NCBI GenBank assembly: GCA_034509755.1
Contig: CM067545.1
Span: 42,835,062-42,899,061, forward strand
DNA length: 64,000 nucleotides
Origin: Anisodus tanguticus
Taxonomy: Eukaryota; Streptophyta; Magnoliopsida; Solanales; Solanaceae
Reading direction: 5' to 3'
Shown here: piece by piece, positions 21,107 through 31,328 of the stretch
How the letters are laid out: each line of letters begins with the position of its first letter
Position numbering within the stretch: the first letter of the stretch is position 1
Translations under genes and position numbers: made by a program
The notes under the pieces: model-generated
What the model saw: only the letters and a program-made list of their open reading frames with translations
Told to the model about the DNA's origin: nothing
Databases searched by the model: none

Positions 21107-24100
21107 ATGGGAGACATTTCTCCTGAAAAGGAAACAGGTTGTGGCCTGTTGAATGCTGTTTTTGGAAGGAGAAACATTTGGACAAAAAGATCAACATCCA
21201 CAGGCTCACTTCCTACACAAAATTCCCGCAATGTTAATAATATAACGCGATCTTCTAGCACTCAAAATTCTATAAAGCATCGTAATGGCTCCAACGAGGC
21301 TTTTTTAGACTCTCGCGATAACCAATCGGAGAAACAAGTGGACAGGATCATCTCAAGGCCTAACCCGAACCATTCCAAGGCCCTGGTAGCAGCTCAGAAT
21401 AAGGGTAATTTGCAAGGTGCACCTGTTCACAATCAGCAGAAAAATAATGGTCAAGGGGTACAAGGGTATAATAATAATCAAGGAAGAAAAGTACCTCCAG
21501 CCACAACAGGGTTATCAGGGGATCTTGAAAACATGATTCAAGATCATCAAAGATCAAAGGGTGCTAATACATTAGTCCGTGCATCGTCTAGCAACGTGAT
21601 GTTGTTTGGTAATTTGGGTAATATTAGGCAGCAAGGTGGGGGCAATGGTACTGGTAACACAACAACTTCAACAGCTAATCATGTTCTTGATTATTTACCA
21701 AGAACGGCTAAAGAAGAACCACCACCACCACCACCATCACAACCATCTCAGAATGGGAAATATCCAACTAGCGTTATGGGTAATGTGGTGCAGGGGAAAA
21801 CAGGGGGCTCTGTTTCCCTCTGCCGGGCTCTGTCCACACGAATGGACCCTGAGCATTTGAAGATTCTTGGAAATGAGGATTACAAGAATGGAAGATTTGC
21901 TGAGGCTTTGGCTTTGTATGATGCTGCAATTTCAATTGATCCTAATAAGGCTTCGTATCGAAGCAACAAATCCGCTGCTTTGACCGCTTTAGGAAGGCTT
22001 CTTGAAGCTGCTTTTGAGTGCAGAGAAGCTATCACAATTGATCCTCATTATCAACGAGCTCATAATCGTTTGGCCACCCTATCTGTCAGGTAAAATGTAG
22101 ACATTTATTCTGCTAATTTTTACAACAACTTCGTCACCGATCTGTTGCTAAATTCCTCGTAACTAACAGAATTTTTTGATAATCATCGCTATATAGGATT
22201 AACGACGGATTTTGCTGATTAGCTACAGAATTTGTCCGTAGCTAATTCCTGTTTTTTAGTAGTGTTTCGTTGTGAATTTCATGATCATTATTACAATTGC
22301 CAAGATGACTATGTTTTGGCGGTGTTTAGATTAGGAGATACAGAGAAGGCTATGTACCATTACAAACAAGCAGGATCAGAAGGTGATCCTGATGTTGTGA
22401 CAAAGGCTAAAAATATTCAAATTCATCTTAACAAGTGTACTGAGGCCAAGAGGCAAAGAGATTGGAACACTCTTCTTAAAGAATCTGCCCTCGCCATATC
22501 CGCTGGTGCTGATTCTGCACCCCAGGTTAGCTATTTTACTCATCAAACCACAACAATTTGCTGTTCTAAACCTTTTTGGTAAAATTAATATGATGTCGTG
22601 TGCTAATTTTTGTTCTTGATGGAAAAATTAAAAAGATATTTGCTTTGAAAGCCGAGGCATTGGTGAAGCTCCATAGATACCATGAAGCAGATCAAACTCT
22701 GAAAAATGGTCCGAATTTTGATATCGATGAATGTATAAAGTTCTTTGGCCCTATTGGCAATGCAGGCATGCTAGTCATTCAAGCTCAAGTTGACATGGCT
22801 GCTGGCAGGTTAGTTAGTATTCCTGTTTTAGAAAAAGTAAACATTTTCTTTTGGAGGGGAAAAGAATTATTCAAACCATTCAACATTTCACACCCTGAAC
22901 CTTTAAATATTAAATGACAAAAATGTATTCAACCTAGGCCGTATTAAATCACGAAGTGAACTCGTTCTATTCAATATCTATATGGAAAAGCTACAACTAG
23001 CTGCCCCTTTACTAGGTTGGGAGAAGTCTCTCGCTACGCCACCTCAGCAGCTGGGACTCCCCAACCTTTTCTATCTATCTTTAGAAGTAGCTGGTCCTAA
23101 ATATGCCAATGACCAAGATTTGGGACAGAAAATAAAGACTTAATTAACATTTTGGATTATTGCAGACAAATAAACTGTTTGATTTTAACAACTCAAAAGG
23201 GAAATGCGTGTAGGGGAAAAGTGAAACCAAAGGAAGAGTACTTGAGTTTGTATTTGGTCGTTAGGTGCAATTTGACATATGCAAATCACCCTCAATCACT
23301 ACACATGTTTGCCAACTTTTTAAACTCCTACTAATCTTCCTTTTAGACTCTTATTTGATCCAGTCAAATTGGCCTATAGACTTTATAGGACAAAAATCAA
23401 TCAAGCTTCGAGAATCGATTAATTTCAAGATATTGTTTATTTACAACAACATACCCAGTGTGATCCCACAAGTGGGGTCTGAGAAGGATATTGCTTAATT
23501 TAGTATTCATGTATTACTGACTAGATGCCTCATATTCTCTATGGATGATTGTCTATGACTGACTCAATCAATCAACTATGTCTCAATTTCAAACTAATTG
23601 TTAATTATATGAATGCTCTAACTTTGATTCCATTTAAATACTAAACGATTGACTAAAACATCATGTTTTCAGTCGTTACTCGTTGGTTAATGATGACTGT
23701 TACGTGATAGGATAAATGATGCCTTAGCAGCGGCTCAACGAGCAGCGCAGCTAGACGGGAACAACAAGGAAGTGAACATGGTGGTTAGGAGGGCAAGGGA
23801 AGTAGCAAGTGCTAGAACAAAGGGCAATGAGCTCTTCAAAGGTGGAAAATATGCAGATGCTAGTGTTGCATATGGTGAAGGACTAGGCCATGATCCACAC
23901 AACTCTGTCCTATTGTGCAATCGAGCAGCTTGCCGGTCAAAACTTGGCCAATTTGAGAAAGCACTTGAGGATTGCAATACTGCCCTTAATGTTCGACCAT
24001 CTTTCACCAAAGCTAGATTGAGGAAGGCTGATTGTTACTTTAAGGTGATTTTTTAACTTTCTTTATGCTTTAACACTAGTTTGAACGGGTGATGAGTTAA

Positions 24101-25004
24101 TTAGAATATTTATTTACTAAACAAATAAAGAAATATTTCAAAGTGCACGATAGATCCTTCTGGTCCGGTCCTTTTCCGAATCGCGCATAGCGGGAGTTTA
24201 GTGCACCGGACTGCCCTTCTTTTATTTAGTAAACACTCATGACATGTCCATAGTGGTATGTGCCTAAAGTTGGTTGACCTATTAGTTCAATTTTTTTGGT
24301 ACAATGAATCATAATATACAGGCTTGTTTGGTAGCAAGAAGACACATTATCCTTTTAATATGGTTGAATAAGTACTCACCGAATTACAATAATACAAAGC
24401 ATGCTACTAGATTTCATATATACTCACGATCACATACAAGCACATTACTATATGAGGAGTTACATTGCTTTTTTCTCTGTCACTGCGATCTCTAAAACTT
24501 TTTTTCTAGTTATAAAATAGTAATTGACTTAAATTAGTATTTTTTTCATATAGTTTTAAAATATATTTTTTCAAAAAAAAACAAAGAGTTAATATTTGAA
24601 TTCACAGTAAAATATAAATGCTCCCGTTCTCGTAATTTATTAAATGTATTGTTCTTTTTTGAATGATCTGACCCCTCGTAACAAATTAGAAACTATCCTA
24701 CTGAATTGACATGGTCATGGTGCTCAACACGTTGAACACTTGGTACAAAGTCATAATTGACCCTTAATATATGATTGAATTTTTTTTGTTACTCCTATTT
24801 GATTATTTTTCTATTTTTCTTTTCTTCTATTAAAAAAGTTGAAGATTTTGATGTGCATTATTTTATGTGTGATATATATTTATATACCAGATGGGAAAAT
24901 GGGAAGCATGCATACAAGAATCTGAAACGTTGATGAATGAGACACCAGAAAATGAGCATGTGGGACAGATGATTAAGGATTGCCAACAACAACTCAAAAA
25001 ATGA
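21107..25004 (+). CDS. TTL: TPR repeat-containing thioredoxin-like (TTL) protein lacking the thioredoxin domain
   Basis: Five exons fit by phase and GT/AG sites: 21107-22089, 22330-22525, 22636-22808, 23711-24044 and 24891-25004 (TGA), giving about 599 residues. The first 240 residues are low-complexity, Asn/Ser/Gln-rich, with a run of seven prolines, as in plant TTL proteins. TPR repeats follow: HLKILGNEDYKNGRFAEALA, YRSNKSAALTALGRLLEA, IFALKAEALVKLHRYHEA, then a second TPR block after RARE (RTKGNELFKGGKYADASVAY, LLCNRAACRSKLGQFEKA). TTL proteins (about 690-700 residues in Arabidopsis) are scaffold proteins linked to brassinosteroid signalling and stress tolerance and normally end in a thioredoxin-like domain. 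Here the product stops right after QMIKDCQQQLKK, just where that domain should begin. The frame after the stop reads GISQDVKSMK, like the linker before the missing domain, and is then cut by copia B. Either this is a shortened TTL or a decaying gene. Confidence 0.85.
22100..22264 (-). repeat. CACTA-like terminus in TTL intron 1
   Basis: The minus strand, starting at 22264, reads CACTACTAAAAAACAGG, a typical terminus of CACTA (EnSpm) elements and their MITEs. AATTAGCTACGGACAAATTC follows, with related words (gctaatt, gtaacta) repeated further in, as subterminal repeats often are. The other terminus was not found, so this is probably a truncated element. Confidence 0.5.
23442..23488 (-). repeat. 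TS SINE / LINE tail fragment in TTL intron 3
   Basis: The minus strand reads tctcagaccccacttgtggg followed by atcacactgggtatgttgtt, ending in gta. This matches the 3' tail shared by the Solanaceae TS SINE and its LINE partner, and the tail at 1985-2036 of this window. It is only 47 bp long. Confidence 0.65.
24150..24226 (+). repeat. SINE fragment in TTL intron 4
   Basis: The words cggtccttttccgaatcgcg, catagcgggagtttagtgca and ccggactgccctt, followed by a T-rich tail, match the 3' half of Solanaceae SINEs (consensus-like GCGGGAGCTTAGTGCACCGG). The tRNA-like 5' half is missing. Confidence 0.55.
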
Positions 25005-25034
25005 GGAATTAGCCAAGACGTGAAGAGCATGAAG

Positions 25035-25240
25035 TGTTAGGATAATTAGGCAGAAAATCCTTAAGTATCTCCATCATTATCCCATCATATCTCATTACAC
25101 CAATTATGTTGTAATTAGATCATGAAATTAGAATGACTATAATAATTATATTAATTAGCATATCATTAGAGATAGGAAATATTGATTGTATATATTGTAT
25201 ACTTTGGAAAGAAATAAACTCAAGGAATCAATTTCCTACG
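25035..25240 (+). repeat. 5' LTR of copia B
   Basis: Starts tgttaggataattagg and ends aatcaatttcctacg directly before the primer-binding site. The stretches atctccatcattatc and tatattgtatactttgg recur in the 3' LTR. Confidence 0.85.
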
Positions 25241-25252
25241 TGGTATCAGAGC
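25241..25252 (+). promoter_or_regulatory. Primer-binding site of copia B
   Basis: tggtatcagagc is an exact match to the usual plant initiator tRNA-Met primer site, immediately downstream of the 5' LTR. Confidence 0.9.
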
Positions 25253-25557
25253 CACAAGTTATTTGCCCTAAACCCTACCCCTCTCCCTTTTTCGGCCTTC
25301 TCTCCTAGCCGAAAATTCCCTCCTTCGTAAATATGTTTTTCTTTCTCACCTCTCCCCTTTTCGGCCATGACTAGGGTTTGTCATCAAAAACCCTAAATCG
25401 AAAACAACTTCCAACTCTAGCCGACACCAACCCCCCCTCTGCTACCACAGTCTCTCCAAAAAAAACCCTAGTCAACACTTAGGGTTCTTTCCTACACTTC
25501 CATCAAACACAAAATAATTTTCTATCCTTCTCTTTGTTTGCTTATTCGTGGAAAATT

Positions 25558-26640
25558 ATGGCCGACAAACAAACCTTTCATCCAGCTCTTGTCGTAAACA
25601 ACGTCAAGAACTTTATTTTCATCACCCTTGAGATGGAAAAAGGGCAATACACCTCTTGGGCGGAATTATTCAAAATTTATTGCCGCACATATGAGGTAAT
25701 AGGCCATATCATACCTTCCGATTCATCATCGGAAATAACTGGGTTAGACAAAAAGTTATGGTCCCGTCTCGATGCTATAGTACTTCAATGTATTTATGAC
25801 ACTATTTCCAACGATCTTTTGCATACCATATTAGAGCCGAACTCTACGACTCAACAAGCGTGAAAACGTTTACAAAATATTTTTCAAGATAACAAACTTT
25901 CGAGGGCTGTATATTTTGAACACCAATTTACCAATGTTATATTGGATGACTTCACAAACGTGTCCGCCTATTGTCAAGAATTAAAGGTACTTGCCGACCA
26001 ACTTTCCAATGTTGGTTCGCCGGTAACAAATCAGAGGTTGGTTCTTCAATTGATTGCAGGGTTGAATGAATAGTATGATGGTGTTGCTACATTCATTCAG
26101 CAGAGTAATCCGTTGCCTCCATTTTATGAGGCTCATTCGAGGTTGATTCTCGAGGAAACATGGAAAGCAAAACAGGCATCCTCCGGAACAGTAACCGCCG
26201 GAACTGCCCTCGTCTCCACCAATTCATTTTCCGCAGATTTTCAGCCACAAAATTATGGTTCGAGTGGCAATGGAAATCGAAACAATAATGGTAAAAAATG
26301 GGGGCCAAACTGTAACAATAACAAAGGAAAAGTAATGGTGGAAGGGGACGGGGTAGGGGCGGCAGCTGACCAGCCGGCGACAACAACCAGTCGGGTCAGT
26401 GGCAGCCCAACCAGTCGGGGCAGTGGCCACCTTCCCAGCCCGTCGCAAACCAGTGGGGGCAGTACCCACCGTGGGCCTGGGCCTAACAGTGGGCTTCCCT
26501 ACCATGCCCCTATCCAACATCGACATGGGACAGGCCTCCCTTTTTAAATCGTCAACCCGAAATTCTAGGTTCGTGTCCACAACATGCATTTACGGCCCAG
26601 GCACCATCTTCTGTCGGTTATGCACCCACTGACATTGAAC
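25558..26640 (+). pseudogene. gag of copia B, broken
   Basis: The start is the ATG at 25558 (MADKQTFHPALVV). Sequence like copia A gag follows: NNVKNFIFITLEMEKGQYTS, WAELFKIYCRTYEVIGHI, SRLDAIVLQCIYDTISNDLL. A TGA stop interrupts at 25861. Further on, frames with LKVLADQLSNVGSPVTNQRL and HSRLILEETWKAKQ lead into a Gly/Asn-rich tail. Multiple stops are present, so it is not functional. Confidence 0.8.
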
Positions 26641-26679
26641 AAGCCATGAACAACATGAATCTAAGTGTTCCAGATGAGT

Positions 26680-29600
26680 CGTGGTACATGGACACAGGGG
26701 CTAGTCCCACATGACGACATCTCAAGGTAATCTCTCATTTTATTTTAATATGAGCAGTAATGAAAATATTATTATCGGTAGTGGGCAGAAAATTCCACTT
26801 CATGGTATTGGTCATGTAAAACAACCCCCTCCACATCCACCATTATACTTGAAAAACGTCTTACGTGCACCAAAACTGATTAAAACTTGATATATGTTAG
26901 ACGTTTTACAATTGACAATAATATTTCTGTGAATTTTGATCGTTTTGGCTTTTCTGTGAAGGATTTTCAGACGGAGATGCCACTAATGAGATGTAATAGC
27001 ACGGGGGACTTGTATCCCATCACCACTGTTTCCAACAATCGCATGACCAAACCATCAACCTTTGCCGCCATTTCTCCTATTATATGACACAATCGGTTGG
27101 GAAACCCAGGAGCACTAATTTTCAATAATATTAGGAAGAATAAATTATTTTCTTGTAACAAACTTTTTGACTCTTCTGTTTGTCAAACTTGTGTGTTTGG
27201 TAAACATGTTAAGCTTCCTTTTGCATCATCTACTTCACATACCCTTATGCCATTTGATCTTTTACATTGTGAAATCACCAGTTTTGAGTTCTGCAGGTCA
27301 TAAATATTATATACTCATTTTAGATGATTATTCGAATTTTCTGTGGACATTTCCCTTAGGAAATAAATCACAAGGCTACACCATTTTAAATTTTTTTTAG
27401 TGTTTTTATCAAAAATTCAATTTGACAAATCCATTAAATGTTTTCAATGTAACAATGGGGGGGGGGGGGGGAATTCATAAATGCCCAATTTAATGATTTT
27501 TGTCACCAAAATAGGATGTCTTTGCGTCTTTCATGTCCACATACATCACCACAAAATGGGAAGGCCGAAAGAAAAATTTGAACAATTAACAATATGGTTC
27601 GCACTCTCCTTGTGCATTCGTCCACACGACTAATTTTTTGGCACCATGCACTTCAAATGGCTACATATCTTTTAAATATTCTTCCTAGTAAACTACTATC
27701 CAATATGTCACATACACAATGTTGTACCACCGTCTCCCATCTTTTACACATTTGAGGGTTTTTGGGTGTTTGTGTTAACCTTTGTTTCCATCCACAACTA
27801 TTAACAAACTTCAAGCCCGTTCTACTCCTTGTGTATTTTTGGGATATCCACAAAATCATAGGAGATATAAGTGTTATGATATGATAAATTGGAAGATCAT
27901 TATTTCTCGTCACGTCATTTTTGATGAGTCTACATTCCCGTTTGCTAAATCTCACATGGCATCTTGGATGACGGAATACATTCGATTTTGAATCACCATT
28001 AAAACACCCAAAACAATGTGGGACCAGCCCAAACACCACAACCTAACGTCCCAGCCCAACCACAAAATAGGACTGGGCCAGTCCGAGGAGCAGAGGTCAC
28101 TGCCTCTCTTCCTTCAGTCTCGGCCTAATCCACATTTAGTGGCGGGCAGGCATAGCGAAGAGAGACATCTAACCCACTGCCCGTGATATCCGACATCCCA
28201 ACTTCCTAACCTCGGACCAATGAAACCCGTGCAATGCACAAAATTTTCACCCTAAGCGTCATTTTAACTTAACAGCTTCAGCCCAATCGTCACCACTTCC
28301 AAAAAATCCCAAAGAAACCTTATCAGACCCGAATCGGAAAACTGCCATGTTAGATGAATTTGATGTTCTTATTAAAAATAAGACGTGGGAACTAGTGCCA
28401 CATCCATCTAATGCAATTATAATTCAATCTATGTGGGTCTTTAGTCATAAAAAGAATTCTGATGGATCATTTGCGAGATACAAAGATCGTCTTGTTGGTG
28501 ATGGCAGGTCTCAGCAGGTTGGCATGGATTATGGTGAAACATTCAATCTGGTGGTTAAGCCAACAAGTATCAGGACTGCTCTTAGCCTGGTACTTTCAAA
28601 ATCCTGGTCGATTCATCAGTTGGATGTCAAAAAATACATTCTTACATGATGACTTACAGAAAACAGTGTACATGCATCAGCCTTTGGGTTTCTGAGTTTC
28701 TACTCATCCGGATTATGTTTTCATTTTGAAAAAATCATTATATGGTTTGAAACAAGCTCTCAGGACATGGTATAACAGGTTTGCAGGTGTTGTCTCTAAA
28801 CTGGGTTTCTTTCACAGCAAGTCGGATCAGTCCTTGTTCATTTATGTGAAGGGAAATGACATGGCATATATACTTCTATATGCAGATGACATTATTCTCA
28901 AAACATCATCTACATCACTTCGCCAGTCTATTATGTCCCTTATTGCGGCAGAGTTTTCCATGAAGGACTTGGGTCCTTTAAATTATTTTTTAGGCATTGT
29001 TGTGACTTAATATGCAGGTGGACTGTTTCTCAGTCAAAAGAAATATGTCGCGGAAATTATTGAAAAAGTCGGGATGTCCTCCTGCAAACCATCACATACG
29101 CTGGTTGATACTAAGGCAAAATTGAGTAACTCTACAGGTACATCATACATCGATCCAACATATTACCGTAGCCTAGCAGGAGCCTTGCAGTATCTGACTT
29201 TCACTAGGCCCGATATTTCCTATACGGTCCAACATGTATGTTTACATATGCATGATCCAAAGAAAGAGCATATGGGGGCCCTCAAGAGAATTCTGCGGTA
29301 TGTTAATGGTACTCTTCATTTTGGTTTGCATCTGTATAAGTCCTCTATTTCGTGTCTCTCATCCTATACAGATACGGATTGAGGTGGCTGCCCGGAGACA
29401 TGGCGTTCCACCTCTGGATATTGTGTATTCTTGGGGGACAATATCATTTCATGGTTGTCTAAACGACAACCCACATTGTCTCGATAGAGCGATGAGGCAG
29501 AATACCGAAGGATAGCCAATGTGGTTGCTGAATCATGTTGGCTTCGTAATCTTCTGTTAGAGCTACATTGTCCGATTGAAAAGGCAACCGTGATTTATTA

Positions 29601-29830
29601 TCGTAATGTGAGTGGGATATACTTATCCGGTAATCTTGTCCAGCATCAATGCATAAAACACATAAAAATGAATATATTATTTGTATGAGAAAAGGTTGCA
29701 CGTGGACAAGTCTGTGTTCTCCATGTACCGTCCCGTTATCAGATTGCCGACATATTCACAAAAGGTCTTCCATGCGTACTTTTTGATGATTTCAGGGACA
29801 GTCTCAGCATCCGAGAACCTCCGCTAAGAT
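26680..29830 (+). pseudogene. pol of copia B (protease, integrase, RT, RNase H), heavily broken
   Basis: Recognisable parts in order: protease WYMDTGAS (about 26680-26710); GAG-pre-integrase residues (MRCNSTGDLYPIT, then a stop in place of the expected W of WHNRLGHP); integrase (PFDLLHCEI, then a homopolymer where the second catalytic Asp should be, then QNGKAERK); RT (HQLDVKKYILT, KKSLYGLKQALRTWYNRFAG, YADDIIL in place of the usual YVDD, DLGPLNYFLGIVVT, YRSLAGALQYLTFTRPDIS); and RNase H remnants up to about 29800 (IFTKGLPCVLFDDFR). Stops and frameshifts occur every few hundred bases. Confidence 0.82.
27457..27471 (+). repeat. Homopolymer G15
   Basis: Fifteen G in a row inside the copia B integrase remnant, where related elements encode C-D-N-G-x-E-F around the second catalytic Asp. 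The preceding codons read C-N-N, so the Asp is also lost. Confidence 0.95.
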
Positions 29831-29840
29831 TGCGGGGGAC

Positions 29841-30468
29841 TGTTAGGATAATTAGGGACACAATTCAGCATGAGGAATGGCTGGCGGAGCATTAGGATTT
29901 CCTTGATCCATTCTCAAGATCTCAGGCCCCCCTACCAACTCGCTCCCGGTGACATTAGGCACTACCTCGTTTGGGCCGGAAATAATATAACCGTCCATAA
30001 AATAAATCATTGCTGTGTTTTCGGTCTCATTGAATAAAATGCAAACGAAATGACTTACTAGCCACAGTATATCCCCGACACAACCTACATTCACAAACGA
30101 TAGTTGTTTAGAAATTGAAAAATAAATGGAGACTCCAATGTAAAGATACGTATTATGTGCAGTTTTGGGATTCAACTAGAATCTATTATATAATAATTGG
30201 GATCATAGAGCCAAAAAAATGACAAAAGAAAAAGGACAAAGGAAAAAGAATAGAATCTCACTCATTTTCAGGTAAGATTTACTTAATTATCTCCATCATT
30301 ATCCGATCATATCTCATCACGTCAATTATGTTGTAATTAGATCATAAAATTATGATGACTATATCGATTATATTAATTAGCATATCATTAGAGATAGAAA
30401 AGATTGATTGTATAGAATTGTATATATTGTATACTTTGGAAAGAAATAAACTCAAGAAATCAATTTCC
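29841..30468 (+). repeat. 3' LTR of copia B, with internal insertion
   Basis: Begins tgttaggataattagg and ends aagaaatcaatttcc. Bases 29857-30270 have no counterpart in the 5' LTR, while the part after 30271 (taattatctccatcattatc onward) matches it again. Confidence 0.82.
29857..30270 (-). other. Foreign insertion within copia B 3' LTR with a 107-codon open frame
   Basis: About 414 bp present only in the 3' LTR. The minus strand is open from 30175 to 29852 (107 codons) and includes NETENTAMIYFMDGYIISGP and GPEILRMDQGNPNAPP. The family is not recognised. The composition is more balanced than the LTR around it. It could be a captured gene fragment or part of an unclassified repeat. No clear terminal repeats or target duplication were found. 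Confidence 0.45.
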
Positions 30469-30473
30469 TGAAG

Positions 30474-30986
30474 TACATCACCAATAGATAATGACAAATA
30501 TGGTTGTCATTAATTTGTCAATCTCCATAACAAATAAATCTGAATGGTATATCATCACTTGTTTGTTCAATTCCAATCCCTCCATAAAAGAAAAAAAAGG
30601 TCAAAAATATAAAAAAACCATATGTGGAAAAAAAAGGAGGGGTTAAGAGAAGGATTTATAAAGGTCTTTTAGGGAACAGGAAAATAGAAAATGGGAGAAG
30701 ACCAAAGGATTACAAGGCTTGAGTTAGAAAATAGGATTTGGTAGGCTATATTGGCTCATTTCTCTAGGGAAAAAAAGAAAAAGAAAGAAAGGAGTTCATT
30801 AGGGTGCTTTGGAAAGAAAATTAAAGCACTATGGATTTTTAGTGAATGAGAACAATTCTTTTACATTTATTGAATTTTCTTAATATGTAATTATTTCGTT
30901 TAAGATGGCTTACTTGACTTTTTCTCCATTTTTACATTCGTTTTTTACCCCCTCGCCCCCACAAAATTTAAAACTACTAAAAGATA
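30474..30986. other. Intergenic, no gene seen
   Basis: DNA downstream of copia B. If B simply interrupted the TTL region, this would be old TTL 3' flank, but its frames do not resemble the missing thioredoxin-like domain. A-rich and purine-rich stretches lie near 30600-30800. Confidence 0.45.
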
Positions 30987-31250
30987 TACTCCATCCATCC
31001 CAAAATAAGTATCATCTTAGCAAAAATCATGCTCATTAATGAATCAATAAATACAACGTGGAGTTTACTAAACTATCCCTATTTATTAGATATGTTTTGA
31101 AAATTGAATAATATTAAATAGGACTATTTCTTTGACGCTAAGGACATAGTTGGAAACATTTGCCAAATTTTGTCTTGAATTCCACCTAACACTTATTTTG
31201 AGATAATTTTTTTTTCTTAAGATAGACATTTAGTTTGAGTAGTAGTAGTA
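30987..31250. mobile_element. Degraded Stowaway-like MITE
   Basis: The left end reads tactccatccatcccaaaat followed by aagtatcatctta. The right side holds an inverted partner, cacttattttgagataa, and finishes near agtagtagta. This is the common plant pattern of a MITE with CTCCNTCCGTCCCAAAATAAGTG termini. The right terminus has decayed, so its end is approximate. Confidence 0.5.
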
Positions 31251-31328
31251 TATCTTTACATTTCGCTCTGCATTTCTTGCTTGAAAGTTTGTTAAAGGCA
31301 AATGAAGTTTGCAACAACAAGGTTACTC

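Larger units (their letters stand above)
25035..30468 (+). mobile_element. Ty1/copia retrotransposon B, inserted just after the TTL stop
   Basis: The 5' LTR begins at 25035 (tgttaggataattagg) and is followed by a perfect primer-binding site tggtatcagagc (25241-25252). The 3' LTR begins at 29841 after tgcgggggac. The pentamer TGAAG occurs on both sides (25030-25034 and 30469-30473) and is taken as the target duplication. Gag and pol have many stops and frameshifts. The 3' LTR contains an extra segment of about 414 bp that is absent from the 5' LTR. The element starts 30 bp after the TTL stop codon. Confidence 0.88.

Noticed and set aside
30474..30560. Continuation of the TTL thioredoxin-like domain beyond copia B
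   Set aside because: The frame after the target duplication reads KYITNR then stops and shows no thioredoxin-like residues.
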